A DNA stretch of 64,000 bases from Cryobacterium sp. PH29-G1 (GCF_030063365.1 NZ_JASISY010000006.1:62001-126000); one strand, 5' to 3'; shown: positions 1 through 9,538, numbered from the stretch's first letter. The notes: generated from the sequence alone by a model not told the origin. A program made the numbers and translations.

Positions 1-1
1 C

Positions 2-1096
2 ATGGCCGCCGCTGCAGAGATGCTCGGGTTTGCCCTGCCCGGTTCTACCCTGCAAGCCGCCGGCAGCCCGGCGCGCAATGAATTGGCTCGGGCGGTGGGT
101 CGACAGATCGTGGCCAACGTGAACGCGAACTTACTCCCACGGGACCTGATTACGTCGGCTTCGCTGGAGAACGCCTTTCGAGTCGTTTCGGCCATCGGCG
201 GCAGCACCAACGCAGTCATCCACCTTGAGGCCATCGCCGGTCGCGCCGGGCTCTCTATCGGAACGGACTCGTTCGAGGCGTGGTCGTCGACGACGCCCTA
301 CGTGGCCAATGTTCGCCCCGGCGGAGCGATGCTCCTATCCGATTTGGATGAGGCGGGCGGTATCCCGGCGATCGTGAATCGAATCCGCGAGTTGATCCAC
401 ACCGGTTCTGTGACCGCGACCGGACGGAGTTGGGAGGACGAGCTGAACAACTTCGAGTTCGTGGAACATCCGTCTATTGCTCCCGTTGGCGCCCCACTCT
501 CCGAGCGTGGTGCTTTGGTCATGCTTCGGGGAAATCTGGCTCCGCGCGGCGCGGTCTTCAAAGCCGCGGGTGCACATGATCTGGCCTTGCAGCATCACCG
601 AGGCCGCGCCGTCGTTTTTGATGGCATCGACGACTTGAACACCAGAATCGACGACCCAAACCTCGAGGTCGATAAGGACAGCGTGCTGGTTCTACGCGGC
701 ATGGGAGTTCTGGGAGCACCCGGCATGCCCGAGGTCGGGCACATCCCCATCCCCGCCAAACTCGTCCGAGAAGGGGTCCGAGACATGGTCAGGCTCTCCG
801 ACGCGCGGATGAGCGGAACGTCGACGGGAACCGTGGTCGTGCACATTACGCCCGAAGCCGTCGCTGGGGGACCGCTCGGGTTGCTGCGCACCGGCGATGA
901 GATCGAGCTTGACGTCGACAGCGGAATCATCCGTCACTTCCTCGACGATTCCGAGTTGGCGTCTCGCACACCGCTCGCCAACCCCAGCACCGCCCGACGA
1001 GGTTTTGCCTGGTTGCACCAGCAGCATGTTCTGCAGGCGGATGGGGGCTGCGACTTCGACTTCTTGCGGGAACAAATGAAGGGGGAGCTGGCATGA
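2..1096 (+). CDS. IlvD/Edd family dehydratase, C-terminal part (cut by window edge)
   Basis: This is the last 364 residues of a dihydroxy-acid / sugar-acid dehydratase, a family that removes water from 2,3-dihydroxy acids to give 2-keto acids with an Fe-S cluster. The family core GGSTNAVIHL (about residue 65), DLDEAGGIP and the signature SDARMSGTSTG followed by HITPEA are present. Full family members are about 570 residues, so the N-terminal half with the cluster cysteines lies upstream of the window. The TGA overlaps the next ATG by 4 bases, so it is coupled to the SDR gene. With two SDRs, a hydroxyacid dehydrogenase and an importer nearby, a sugar-acid or hydroxy-acid catabolic role is more likely than branched-chain amino acid synthesis. 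The exact substrate is unknown. Confidence 0.9.
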   Translation: MAAAAEMLGFALPGSTLQAAGSPARNELARAVGRQIVANVNANLLPRDLITSASLENAFRVVSAIGGSTNAVIHLEAIAGRAGLSIGTDSFEAWSSTTPYVANVRPGGAMLLSDLDEAGGIPAIVNRIRELIHTGSVTATGRSWEDELNNFEFVEHPSIAPVGAPLSERGALVMLRGNLAPRGAVFKAAGAHDLALQHHRGRAVVFDGIDDLNTRIDDPNLEVDKDSVLVLRGMGVLGAPGMPEVGHIPIPAKLVREGVRDMVRLSDARMSGTSTGTVVVHITPEAVAGGPLGLLRTGDEIELDVDSGIIRHFLDDSELASRTPLANPSTARRGFAWLHQQHVLQADGGCDFDFLREQMKGELA

Positions 1097-1815
1097 ACGA
1101 TCAGGTCGCAATAGTCACCGGCTCGTCGAGCGGAATCGGCAAGGCGATAGCCACGCGATTGTCCCGCGAAGGCTGGAGGGTTGTCTTGAATGGTTACCAT
1201 TCGCAAACCGAAGGTCAGTTGCTATCCGCTGAGTTGAGTGGATCCGTTTACATCGATGCGGACGTCAGTACTGCCGACGGCGCGAATAGCCTCGTTTCGA
1301 AGACCATCGACGAATTTGGTCGACTGGATGTCTTGATCAACAATGCGGGGATCGCTCGCCAGATACCGCATTCCGATTTGGATGCCGTCGACGATGAATT
1401 CTGGGATCAAGTGATGGCGGTCAATCTGAAGGGTCCGTGGAATATGTCCAAAGCGGCTCGTCCGCACCTCGTCGCGACCCGCGGTCAGATCATCAACACA
1501 GCTTCTTTGGCCGGTCTCAAGGCGGCCGGCAGCTCGATCCCGTATGCCATCAGCAAAGCCGGCGTCATTCATCTGACCCAGTTGCTGGCTAAGGCACTCG
1601 GACCCGATATCCGCGTCAATGCCGTGGCTCCCGGGTATATCGATACGCCGCTAACCCGAGACTGGCATCCGCTACGAGAGTTCATGGAAGAGAACACTCC
1701 GGCCAGACGGCTGGGGGTTCCGGAGGATGTTGCCGAGGTGGTGCACGGCCTGTTATCGATGCGCTACGTGACCGGCACCACGATTCCCATCGATGGAGGG
1801 GCTCACCTACTATGA
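1093..1815 (+). CDS. SDR family NAD(P)-dependent oxidoreductase
   Basis: A 240-residue classical short-chain dehydrogenase. The cofactor motif TGSSSGIG is at residues 9-16, NNAG near 88, the catalytic Ser in NTASLAG and the YAISK catalytic Tyr/Lys near 154. Length and motif order match FabG-like cytosolic enzymes that oxidise or reduce a hydroxyl/keto group. It starts with ATG overlapping the dehydratase stop and ends by overlapping the start of the GntR gene by 4 bases, so the three genes form one translation-coupled block. The substrate is likely a hydroxy or keto acid of the dehydratase pathway (inference from neighbours). Confidence 0.9.
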   Translation: MNDQVAIVTGSSSGIGKAIATRLSREGWRVVLNGYHSQTEGQLLSAELSGSVYIDADVSTADGANSLVSKTIDEFGRLDVLINNAGIARQIPHSDLDAVDDEFWDQVMAVNLKGPWNMSKAARPHLVATRGQIINTASLAGLKAAGSSIPYAISKAGVIHLTQLLAKALGPDIRVNAVAPGYIDTPLTRDWHPLREFMEENTPARRLGVPEDVAEVVHGLLSMRYVTGTTIPIDGGAHLL

Positions 1816-2528
1816 GCGACCGAACCGTAATACCGCTGCCAGAGGCAGATTCCATTAGCTCGCAAACTCGCCAGTCGCAGTCGGAACGTCTACGAAAGCT
1901 GTTTTGGGAACAGATCCTTCGAGGCGAACTGCGACCCGGCGAAATCGTGATCGAGTCTGAATTGGCGCGCAAGCACGATGTGTCCAAAACCCCGGTGCGA
2001 GAGGCGCTGCAAAACCTCGCGATGGAGGGTCTCGTTACGGTGCTGCCGAGGAAGGGCTACTTGATTCGTGGCCTGAGCTTCTCCGATATTCACGAGGTCA
2101 TGGATCTGCGACTCATTTTGGAGCCTCGCCTGCTCCGGGTCGTCGCAGCGAACCCCCCACCCGGGACCGTGGCTGAACTGCGTGACATCCTGACGGAGCA
2201 GTTTCGAGAGGGCGCAACCCTCGACGAGCAGCTCGACGCCGCGAGCAACTTTCATCTCGCCTGTATGCGGGCATCTAGAAGCACCCGCGCGGTGTCGATA
2301 GTGCGCATGCTCACCTATGAAATCGAACGCCTCCACTACTTGTTTCCAGCGGTCGCTCGACACGTCTCGTCGGAAACAGAGTACGACGCACACAGCGGGA
2401 TTATCGCTGCCATCGCGGCCGGAGATCCTGATGAAGCCGAGAAGCAAATGCAAGAGCATCTCCAGGAATCCAACATTGCCATGGTTCGGGCCTTCTCCGA
2501 ACCAGGAGCAACAACAAGTACATTCTGA
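1812..2528 (+). CDS. GntR family regulator, FadR/FCD subfamily
   Basis: A 238-residue regulator with an N-terminal winged helix (about residues 20-85, including [17 protein letters not shown]) and a C-terminal all-helical FCD ligand domain. FCD regulators usually bind small organic acids, sometimes through a metal, and repress the catabolic operon in which they sit. It is embedded in the operon between two SDR genes with a 4-base overlap upstream and an 11-base gap downstream, so autoregulation of the whole cluster is likely (inference). No operator was identified. Confidence 0.9.
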   Translation: MSDRTVIPLPEADSISSQTRQSQSERLRKLFWEQILRGELRPGEIVIESELARKHDVSKTPVREALQNLAMEGLVTVLPRKGYLIRGLSFSDIHEVMDLRLILEPRLLRVVAANPPPGTVAELRDILTEQFREGATLDEQLDAASNFHLACMRASRSTRAVSIVRMLTYEIERLHYLFPAVARHVSSETEYDAHSGIIAAIAAGDPDEAEKQMQEHLQESNIAMVRAFSEPGATTSTF

Positions 2529-2539
2529 GGGAAAGTGCC

Positions 2540-3316
2540 ATGACAAATAGAAACCTTACCGACGGAACACACAGCGCTCCCGTCGCCGTGGTGACCGGAG
2601 CGGGCTCCGGAATTGGCCGTGCGGTGGCGGAAGCCATGTTGAGCGCCGGCTACCGTGTAGCGCTGGCCGGTCGCCGCGAGGCGCCCCTGCGTGAAACGGC
2701 TGGTGCAAACGCCAATGCCCTGGTTGTACCCACCGACGTCACCGTCGCTGACGAGGTCAAACGGTTGTTTGATCGAACCGTCGAAGAATGGGGGCGGGTA
2801 GATGTGTTGTTCAATAACGCCGGCATACCCGGCCCCGCCGTTTCCGTGGACGACCTCAATGAGGCTGATTGGGATGCCGTGGTTGCGGTGAACCTCAGTG
2901 CCGCCATGTTGTGTGCCAGAGAAGCGGTGCGCACGATGAAACGGCAGACTCCGCAGGGCGGACGCATTATCAACAATGGCTCCATCGCCGCGCACTCACC
3001 GCGACCACAATCTGTGGCATACGCGACAACGAAGCACGCGATCACTGGATTGACCAAGTCGATCGAACTCGACGGACGCAAGTTTCAGATCAGTTGCGGT
3101 CAGATTGACATTGGCAATACTGCAACCCAAATAGCCACGGTGCTGGCAACGGGTTCGGGCGCCAAGCAGGCCGATGGGAGCACGATGCGGGAGCCGGTTT
3201 TTCCGGTAGAAGACGCGGCACGGGCCGTTCTGTTCATGGCAGACCTGCCCGCGTCGTCGAATGTGTTGTCCATGGTGATCACTGCTGCCGGCATGCCGTT
3301 CGTTGGGCGTGGCTGA
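2540..3316 (+). CDS. SDR family oxidoreductase
   Basis: A 258-residue short-chain dehydrogenase. TGAGSGIG lies near residues 20-27, NNAG near 93, and the active-site YATTK near 160. It is preceded by GAGGGAAAGTGCC, which supplies a plausible ribosome site for the ATG at 2540. It follows the GntR gene by 11 bases and is the last gene before a 168-base gap that leads to the transporter genes. Its sequence differs clearly from the first SDR, so the two probably act on different steps rather than being a recent duplication. Confidence 0.88.
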   Translation: MTNRNLTDGTHSAPVAVVTGAGSGIGRAVAEAMLSAGYRVALAGRREAPLRETAGANANALVVPTDVTVADEVKRLFDRTVEEWGRVDVLFNNAGIPGPAVSVDDLNEADWDAVVAVNLSAAMLCAREAVRTMKRQTPQGGRIINNGSIAAHSPRPQSVAYATTKHAITGLTKSIELDGRKFQISCGQIDIGNTATQIATVLATGSGAKQADGSTMREPVFPVEDAARAVLFMADLPASSNVLSMVITAAGMPFVGRG

Positions 3317-3484
3317 GCACTCAGGCGGCACTTTCGGGTGGCAAAGAATCATTCCGGTATCGGTCGATTCCTTGCCAAAGGAAGACAGGCACGATAATGT
3401 GAGAACATATTCCTCTCATATATGACATGAATATCTGATTATAAATTGGCAGCGCGGCCAACACGAAGGATGCGGTACTTGACG

Positions 3485-4264
3485 ATGAAAACGCCGAATA
3501 ACGGACCGAGCGAGGTTCTGCTTGCCGCTCAAGGAATTCGCAAGTCCTATGGGCATCTAGAAATACTTCGAGGCATCGACCTCAATTTGGGTACTGGCGA
3601 GCATGTGTCCATCATCGGACCGAGTGGCTCGGGTAAGAGCACACTGATCCGTTGCCTGAACTTTCTCGAAATGCCCGATGGGGGATCGATTGACTTCGGC
3701 GGAAAGCGAATCTGGGATGAAAAGTCTCCCATCAAGGAAGCGGACAGCCGCGCCCACCGCACCAAGGTCGGCATGGTTTTCCAGTCCTTCAATCTTTTTG
3801 CGACTCACACCGCTCTTCAGAATGTGAGCATCGCACAAGTGCACACGCTGGGCCGGTCGCGAAAAGCGGCCGACGACCGCTCACGCGAATTGCTCGATCA
3901 GGTGGGATTGTCCGAACACCTCGACAAGCATCCTGGTCAGCTCTCGGGTGGGCAGCAGCAACGCGTAGCCATCGCGCGCGCTCTGGCGATGGACCCCGAG
4001 ATCATGCTCTTTGACGAACCCACTTCAGCGATCGATCCAGAAATGCGCGTGGAGGTGCTGCGGGTTATGAAGGACCTCGCCAACGGCGGAATGACCATGA
4101 TTTCGGTGACGCACGAATTCAATTTCGCCCGCGATGCCGCGGACCGCGTTCTCTTTTTGGCGGGCGGCCTCATTGTCGAAGAGGGGACGCCAGACGAGAT
4201 CTTCAGCGCACCCAAGCAAGAACGAACTCAGCAGTTCGTCAATGCCGTGAGCGGAATCGTCTAA
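3485..4264 (+). CDS. Polar amino acid-type ABC transporter, ATP-binding protein
   Basis: A 260-residue cytoplasmic ATPase of the GlnQ/HisP type. Walker A GPSGSGKST is at residues 45-53, the signature LSGGQQQR near 150, Walker B MLFDEPTS near 175 and the switch His in VTHE near 207. The frame is open back to a TTG at 3446 and contains another ATG at 3470. I chose 3485 because family homology begins shortly after it, but no start has a good ribosome site. It energises the two permeases that follow, with its TAA overlapping the first permease ATG. Confidence 0.92.
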   Translation: MKTPNNGPSEVLLAAQGIRKSYGHLEILRGIDLNLGTGEHVSIIGPSGSGKSTLIRCLNFLEMPDGGSIDFGGKRIWDEKSPIKEADSRAHRTKVGMVFQSFNLFATHTALQNVSIAQVHTLGRSRKAADDRSRELLDQVGLSEHLDKHPGQLSGGQQQRVAIARALAMDPEIMLFDEPTSAIDPEMRVEVLRVMKDLANGGMTMISVTHEFNFARDAADRVLFLAGGLIVEEGTPDEIFSAPKQERTQQFVNAVSGIV

Positions 4265-4899
4265 TGGATCTCGCGTACCTGATGCAGGGGCTGAAAGGCA
4301 CTCTTCTTATCTGGGTAGGCTCACTCGCTTTGGCGGTTCTGCTCGGTGTGGTCGTCGCCGCTGGGCGCCGATCGCACAGCACGTGGGTGCGTTCGATCGT
4401 TCGGGTGTGGGTCGCCATCGTGCGGGGCATTCCACCCTTGGTCTGGATGCTCCTGCTGTTCTTCGGCCTCGGCTGGGGTCTTCTGGGCGATTCGCCGATT
4501 TTTGCGGCCGTGGTCGCGCTGGGGCTCATCAACTCCGCCTATATCGGTGACAGCATCAACGCCGGACTCAGCGCCGTGCCACGAGGACAGTGGGAAGCCT
4601 GTCAGGCCATGGCGTTGCCCAAGCGGGTGGCGTACCTGCGGGTAATCCTCCCGCAGGCATTCCCCATCATGTTGGCCTCGAGCACCGCCTACGCGATCTC
4701 TCTCTTGAAGAACACCGCAATTGCCTCCATCATCGGGGCCAACGAGATGGTCTTCTACGCCTATAACACCGTGCAGCTCGGCGCCGACGCGCTCACCAGC
4801 TTCTTTGTGATCGGACTCGTCTATCTTGCCTTCAGCGTTCCCATTGGTTTTCTTGCCCGGTGGATTGAAGGCCGTTCAGTGATTGCGCAGGTGCGCTGA
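4264..4899 (+). CDS. Amino acid ABC transporter permease (HisM/GlnP type)
   Basis: A 211-residue inner-membrane protein with about five hydrophobic segments. The cytoplasmic EAA-type loop is visible as SAVPRGQWEACQAMALPK around residues 100-120, followed by the usual conserved PQAFP. Start and stop overlap the neighbouring genes by one base (TAATG and TGATG), so it is translated in step with the ATPase and second permease. It probably pairs with that permease as a heterodimer, as in histidine and glutamine importers. Confidence 0.9.
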   Translation: MDLAYLMQGLKGTLLIWVGSLALAVLLGVVVAAGRRSHSTWVRSIVRVWVAIVRGIPPLVWMLLLFFGLGWGLLGDSPIFAAVVALGLINSAYIGDSINAGLSAVPRGQWEACQAMALPKRVAYLRVILPQAFPIMLASSTAYAISLLKNTAIASIIGANEMVFYAYNTVQLGADALTSFFVIGLVYLAFSVPIGFLARWIEGRSVIAQVR

Positions 4900-5624
4900 T
4901 GGATTACATCGTTGAGTCTCTGACGAGGCTTCTTCCTGGCCTTCTCACCAGCGTTCAAATGACCGTGGTGAGCGTGGCAATCGGCATGGTTCTGGGCTTT
5001 CTCGGTGGTCTACTCCTGAATAACCGTCACCGCGGAGTGCGTTATCCCGTCATTGCACTCGTCGAGGTGCTGCGTGGTTTTCCCGCCCTGCTGACTCTGT
5101 ATTTCGTCTATTTCGGACTGCCCAAACTGGATGTCGTTCTCGATGGTTTCGTCGCGGTCGTCATCGCCTTCGGATTGACCGTCGCGGCCTATACCGCGGA
5201 AATCTTCCGCGCGGCTATCGCCAGTGTTCCGCGGGGTCAACGCGAGGCCGCACTCAGCCTGGGACTTCGTCGAAACAAAACAATCCGACTGATTGTGCTG
5301 CCCCACGTCTTGCGCGTCGCCGTACCGCCACTCCTCGGAATTGTCGTCATCGCGTTTCAAGGAACGTCCTTGGCAATTTCGATCGGCCAACTCGAGCTCA
5401 CCGGAGTGGCGTTGAACTTTGGCATGAGCACCTTTTATCTCCTCCCCGAAATTCTCATGGCCGGAGCGCTCTACCTGATCGTCACGACGCTGCTGACCTG
5501 GGTCGAAATCGTCTCCGAACGCCGTGCGCAGCGACTATCCGGTGGTAGCTACCAGGGGTCCGGACGAAAAAGAAGAAGGGGGGTCCCGAAAATTTCTACC
5601 GAAGCTCTGCGCACCACCGGCTGA
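4899..5624 (+). CDS. Amino acid ABC transporter permease
   Basis: A 241-residue permease, second half of the presumed heterodimeric channel. The EAA loop reads ASVPRGQREAALSLGL near residues 106-121 and is followed by IVLPHVLR. The C-terminal 35 residues are charged and extend beyond the last membrane segment, longer than usual for the family. Sixty bases separate it from the binding-protein gene. Confidence 0.9.
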   Translation: MDYIVESLTRLLPGLLTSVQMTVVSVAIGMVLGFLGGLLLNNRHRGVRYPVIALVEVLRGFPALLTLYFVYFGLPKLDVVLDGFVAVVIAFGLTVAAYTAEIFRAAIASVPRGQREAALSLGLRRNKTIRLIVLPHVLRVAVPPLLGIVVIAFQGTSLAISIGQLELTGVALNFGMSTFYLLPEILMAGALYLIVTTLLTWVEIVSERRAQRLSGGSYQGSGRKRRRGVPKISTEALRTTG

Positions 5625-5684
5625 CCGCCACCATTCTAGAAAATACCTGCCTGCCCTGCACGACATCACAGAACTGGAAAATCA

Positions 5685-6536
5685 ATGAAGATTTCACAAC
5701 TGGCTCTTGGCGCATCCGCCACGATCTTCGCCCTCGCATTGACGGGCTGCTCGAGCGAGAGCGGCAGCACTGCTGCACCGGATGCCGATTGCAAGCCCGT
5801 ATCAGAATTCACCACCGCGAGTGAGGGCGTTATCAAGGCCGCCGGCATGAACGAGATGCCCGGCTTTCTGGGAATTTCGGATCAGGGCCCCTTCGAAGGC
5901 TTCAACGCGACGCTCTTTGAGCAGTTCGCGGCCGAGAACTGCCTCACCGTGGACTGGACTCCGTCGACGGGCGCGGGTGCGACGCTCGCCCTGCAGGAGG
6001 AAAAAGTCGATATCTTCGTCGGCATCGTTGTGAAGAGCGAAGCGCGTGGCGAGATCTTCAATCAGCCGTCAAGCGAATTGTTTTTTGAGGCAGCGGGAAT
6101 CCTGTCCGAAGATGGCTGGAGCAGCGTCGGTGATCTGCAGGGGAAGCAGGTTGGCGCCGTCACCGGTTCGACCTATACCACCCCGCTCATGGAGGCGATC
6201 GGCGAGGCGAACCTCACGCAGTACCAGTCCTCGGATGCCGCGTACAGCGATTTGAAAGCGGGTCGAATCGACGCCGTAGTGACCCCCAGCGTGCCTCAGG
6301 GCTGGTACGTTCACGAAAATCCAGATCTGGGCGTTGTGTCCGAAGTGATTGAAGCCGATGACAACTTTGCCCTGCTGACCCAGCAGTACGAGGTCAACTG
6401 GCCCGTGGTCAAGGGCAACGACGGCCTCAGCGACGCCATCAGCGACTTCTACGATCGAATCCACGAGGATGGAAGCCTCGAGAAGATCCTGGGCGAATAC
6501 GACATCACGGATCCGTTCTACTTCAACGGACGGTAA
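5685..6536 (+). CDS. Extracellular solute-binding lipoprotein of the ABC importer
   Basis: A 283-residue substrate-binding protein of the family-3 (polar amino acid) fold. The signal peptide ends in a lipobox, ALTGC, with Cys22 as the lipidation site, so it is anchored outside the membrane. A two-lobe domain follows, with the typical segment VGAVTGSTYTTPLME. The ATG lies just downstream of GAAAATCA without a strong ribosome site. It is the ligand receptor for the preceding permeases. Ligands of this family are amino acids, opines or small organic acids; the metabolic neighbours favour an acid derivative (inference). Confidence 0.9.
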   Translation: MKISQLALGASATIFALALTGCSSESGSTAAPDADCKPVSEFTTASEGVIKAAGMNEMPGFLGISDQGPFEGFNATLFEQFAAENCLTVDWTPSTGAGATLALQEEKVDIFVGIVVKSEARGEIFNQPSSELFFEAAGILSEDGWSSVGDLQGKQVGAVTGSTYTTPLMEAIGEANLTQYQSSDAAYSDLKAGRIDAVVTPSVPQGWYVHENPDLGVVSEVIEADDNFALLTQQYEVNWPVVKGNDGLSDAISDFYDRIHEDGSLEKILGEYDITDPFYFNGR

Positions 6537-6546
6537 TACGTGCCGG

Positions 6547-6574
6547 CGCTCGCCCCGCAGCTGCGGAGCGAGCG
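6547..6574 (+). promoter_or_regulatory. Intercistronic GC-rich hairpin after the binding-protein gene
   Basis: CGCTCGC (6547-6553) pairs perfectly with GCGAGCG (6568-6574), and the inner CCGCAGCTGCGG is itself palindromic. No T-run follows. Hairpins of this sort after a binding-protein gene often stabilise its mRNA or reduce read-through. It also argues against starting the next gene at 6540. Confidence 0.6.
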
Positions 6575-6656
6575 TTGGCGTGCCCCTGCGCTTTCGACAG
6601 GGACAAATGACCGCCGATCTCAACGCTTAGATATTCTCGACACGTCCGGAGCCATG

Positions 6657-6989
6657 ATGAACCGAACAACACAGTTGCGCCGCTATACGCTCAACCCCGA
6701 GCACGCTGCAGCTTTTTTCACTTGGTGGCAGGACAAAATCCTGCCCGTGCGTCGCGAATACGGATTCACCATCGAGTTTGCATACTTTGAACGCGAGGGG
6801 ATGGACTTTGTTTGGGCGGTCAGTCTGGAGGGGGACACCGAGAAATTCATGCAGGTTGAGCACGACTACACCCGATCGAAGGGCCGAATGCTCGCCCTCG
6901 ATGGTGTGCCCCCGTGGACGACGAACCAGCACATCGCGCTCGTGGATCCAATTGGCTTTCCCGGGCGTGCCGACGACGATGACAACTAG
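6657..6989 (+). CDS. NIPSNAP family-like protein
   Basis: A 110-residue cytosolic protein with the look of a ferredoxin-fold NIPSNAP/Dabb-type domain: RRYTLNPEHAAAFFTWW, then FTIEFAYFEREGMDFVWAVSLEG. The open frame runs back to GTG 6540, but that start would place the coding region across a strong hairpin. GGAG at 6648-6651 sits 5 bases before ATG 6657, which I chose (ATG 6654 is also possible). The role of such small proteins in catabolic operons is poorly known. It lies between the importer and the hydroxyacid dehydrogenase. Confidence 0.7.
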   Translation: MNRTTQLRRYTLNPEHAAAFFTWWQDKILPVRREYGFTIEFAYFEREGMDFVWAVSLEGDTEKFMQVEHDYTRSKGRMLALDGVPPWTTNQHIALVDPIGFPGRADDDDN

Positions 6990-7022
6990 CGTGAGCATGT
7001 CGCAACGACGAGGTAGGACCGA

Positions 7023-7931
7023 ATGAAAATCAGAATTTTGCCCTATGACGCTTCGGCGGCATCCGCTGTTGAACGCTCGGGAGCGGAGGTGGCGAACGAA
7101 AGCGACCGGGCCGACGGTCTCGTGGCACATTTTGCCTGCTCTGTTTCTGACCTTGTCCAGGCACTCGAGGCAGACAGTTCGATTCGCTGGGTGCAGCTTC
7201 CAACGGCGGGCATCGAGAAGTGGACAGACGTCATCGCCGCACACCCCACCCTGCTGTGGACGAGCGCGAAGGGAGCCTACGCCGAACCGGTTGCAGAACA
7301 TGCGCTCGCCCTGGCCCTCGCGCTGTTGCGCAATTTAAAGGAGCGCTCCCGTGCCACCAGCTGGGGTTCGCCATCGGGTACGAGTCTTCACGGGTGCAAT
7401 ATTGTGCTGCTCGGTGCCGGGGGAGTAGCCGAGGAGACGGCACGCCTGCTGGGGGTATTCCGCACGTCCGTAACCGTCGTGCGGCGTCTGCCCGATCCCG
7501 TCGATTGGGCGGCGCGCACGATCTCACTCGATGAGCTCGATGAGGTACTCCCCGAGGCGGACGTGGTGATTGTTGCGGCTGCGCTCACGGGACAGACGCG
7601 CGGACTCTTCGATGCGGCACGGCTCGCTCGCTTGAAACCGAGCGCTGTTCTGGTGAATATTGCCCGGGGAGCGTTGGTCGATTCCGATGCACTCGTCGGC
7701 GCCTTGTCTCGGGGCGAGCTCGCGGGAGCTGCGCTGGATGTGACGGATCCAGAGCCACTCCCCGATGGACACGCGCTGTGGGGGGAGCCGCTCGCGCTGA
7801 TCACCCCGCACACTGCCGACACGATGGAGATGATCGTTCCGTTGCTCGCCGAGCGGATCGCTGACAACGTTGCGCGTTTTGGCGACGGTCGCGATCTCGC
7901 CGGACGGGTCGACCCCGCTGCGGGCTACTGA
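7023..7931 (+). CDS. D-isomer-specific 2-hydroxyacid dehydrogenase
   Basis: A 302-residue NAD(P)-dependent enzyme interconverting a 2-hydroxy acid and a 2-keto acid. The nucleotide motif GAGGVAEETA lies near residue 130. The catalytic triad is visible as Arg in NIARGALVD, Glu in DPEPLPDGH and His in ITPHTAD. Family members are usually 310-330 residues, so the length is normal to slightly short. AGGTAGGACCGA before the ATG gives a weak ribosome site. It ends the + cluster and converges on the CycA-like gene, with only 18 bases between the two stops. Together with the dehydratase it suggests breakdown of a hydroxy or sugar acid. Confidence 0.9.
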   Translation: MKIRILPYDASAASAVERSGAEVANESDRADGLVAHFACSVSDLVQALEADSSIRWVQLPTAGIEKWTDVIAAHPTLLWTSAKGAYAEPVAEHALALALALLRNLKERSRATSWGSPSGTSLHGCNIVLLGAGGVAEETARLLGVFRTSVTVVRRLPDPVDWAARTISLDELDEVLPEADVVIVAAALTGQTRGLFDAARLARLKPSAVLVNIARGALVDSDALVGALSRGELAGAALDVTDPEPLPDGHALWGEPLALITPHTADTMEMIVPLLAERIADNVARFGDGRDLAGRVDPAAGY

Positions 7932-7949
7932 CAGCGGTAGCGGGTCGAG

Positions 7950-9434
7950 TTAGTCGACCGATACCTGCGCGCGTCTGGCGTCCCTGTCGGTCTGAACGTT
8001 GGCGCGGTGCAGCTCGTGGTGAGCGACCTGCTCCGGACGCCGGCGAATGACGGCCCACACAATGCCCAGCCCGATGAACCACACTGGCGTTACAAGCAGG
8101 GCCTGCAAGGTGTCGGTCTTCTGCGTGAGAGCCCAGACCAGGAACGCGAAGAAGGCCAGAACCACGTAACACATGTACACGCCGCCGGGCATTTTGAACT
8201 TGGATGCGGCATGCAGTGCGGGGCGGCGCTTGCGGAACACAATGTAGCTCACGAGGATAATCGTCCACACGAAGATGAAGAGCACCGCCGACATGGTGGT
8301 GACTACCGTGAACACAGCGATGATCGACGGGTTGGCATAGAGCAGCACCGCGGACACGAGCAGGAACGTGCATGAGAACAGCAGCGCGTTGGCGGGGACC
8401 CGGTGTCGCGACAACCGTTGAAAACGGCCGGGCGCTGTGCCCTCCCCGGCAAGGCCGAACATCATTCTCGATGTGGAATATAAGCCGGAGTTAGCGGATG
8501 AGGTGGCGCTGGTGAGCACAACGAAGTTGATCACTCCGGCGGCGATGCCGATTCCGGCCAGGGAAAACATGGCCACGAAGGGGCTCGCCTCGGCCGTGAC
8601 CTCGCGCCAGGGCGTGACGGTCATGATCATGATCAGAGCCACCACGTAGAAGAGCATGATGCGAATGGGGATCGAATTGATGGCCTTGGGCAGGTTCTTC
8701 TCGGGGTCTTTCGCCTCTGCAGCAGTGGTTCCGATGAGTTCGAGCCCGACAAAAGCGAACACGGCAATCTGAAAGCCGGCAATGAAACCCATCGGTCCGG
8801 TGGGAAACATCCCGCCGTCGTTCCACAGATTGCTGAAGCTGGCCGGGGCCCCGCCGGGCGACTTGAAGTGGGTGATGACCATCACGAGGCCGACGACGAT
8901 GAGCGTCACGATGGCGACGATTTTGATGAGCGCGAACCAGAATTCGGTCTCGCCGAAGGCCCTGACACTCGTGAGGTTGAGGCCGAGGAGCAGGCCCACC
9001 GCGGCGAGGGCAGGAATCCACAGTGGAAGGTCGGGCCACCAAAAGCTGGTGTACAAGGCGATCGCGATGAGTTCAGCGATGCCCGTGACGATCCAACACA
9101 GCCAGTAGGTCCAACTGGTGAAGAATCCGGCCCACGGACCGAGCAGGTCGCCGGCAAAATCGCTGAACGTCTTGTATTCCAGATTGGACAGCAGCAGCTC
9201 GCCCATGGCCCGCATGACGAAGAACAGCATGAAGCCGATGATCATATAGACGAAAATCACAGAGGGTCCCGCCAGGGCGATGGTCTTGCCCGAGCCCATG
9301 AAGAGGCCGGTTCCGATGGCGCCGCCGATGGCGATGAGCTGGATGTGCCGGTTCGACAGCGAGCGTGCGAGGTGCGGCTGCTGCCCGGAGGAGGTTCGAG
9401 GGCTAGTGGCGACCGAGGGTGTCTTCATTGACAT
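7950..9434 (-). CDS. cycA: Amino acid permease, CycA-like (D-serine/D-alanine/glycine type)
   Basis: A 494-residue APC-superfamily permease with about 12 membrane segments. The first carries the family motif GGAIGTGLFMGSG, followed by GELLLSN. The frame is open to 9470, but AGGAAGAAG upstream of ATG 9434 and the onset of homology favour 9434. It lies downstream of alanine dehydrogenase on the same strand, with a regulator and alanine racemase nearby. Uptake of D/L-alanine, glycine or serine therefore fits best, though GABA-type permeases are close relatives. The gene symbol is based on family plus context. Confidence 0.82.
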   Translation of the reverse strand: MSMKTPSVATSPRTSSGQQPHLARSLSNRHIQLIAIGGAIGTGLFMGSGKTIALAGPSVIFVYMIIGFMLFFVMRAMGELLLSNLEYKTFSDFAGDLLGPWAGFFTSWTYWLCWIVTGIAELIAIALYTSFWWPDLPLWIPALAAVGLLLGLNLTSVRAFGETEFWFALIKIVAIVTLIVVGLVMVITHFKSPGGAPASFSNLWNDGGMFPTGPMGFIAGFQIAVFAFVGLELIGTTAAEAKDPEKNLPKAINSIPIRIMLFYVVALIMIMTVTPWREVTAEASPFVAMFSLAGIGIAAGVINFVVLTSATSSANSGLYSTSRMMFGLAGEGTAPGRFQRLSRHRVPANALLFSCTFLLVSAVLLYANPSIIAVFTVVTTMSAVLFIFVWTIILVSYIVFRKRRPALHAASKFKMPGGVYMCYVVLAFFAFLVWALTQKTDTLQALLVTPVWFIGLGIVWAVIRRRPEQVAHHELHRANVQTDRDARRAQVSVD

Positions 9435-9470
9435 CGAGGCTTCTTCCTGAGAGAGGGTAATGGAGCGCAC

Positions 9471-9510
9471 GGATGCCGTGGGTCGGCCCAGCTGGTCGAC
9501 CCAGGCATCC
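9471..9510 (-). promoter_or_regulatory. Hairpin between ald and the permease gene
   Basis: GGATGCC-G-TGGGTCG pairs with CGACCCA-GGCATCC, a 14-bp stem with one bulged base and an 11-base loop. It lies in the 104-base gap between ald and the permease. No U-run follows on the minus strand, so it is more likely an mRNA stabiliser or partial attenuator than a full terminator. Confidence 0.5.
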
Positions 9511-9538
9511 GTTCACGCAGGTTGTGATTCGAACGGAT

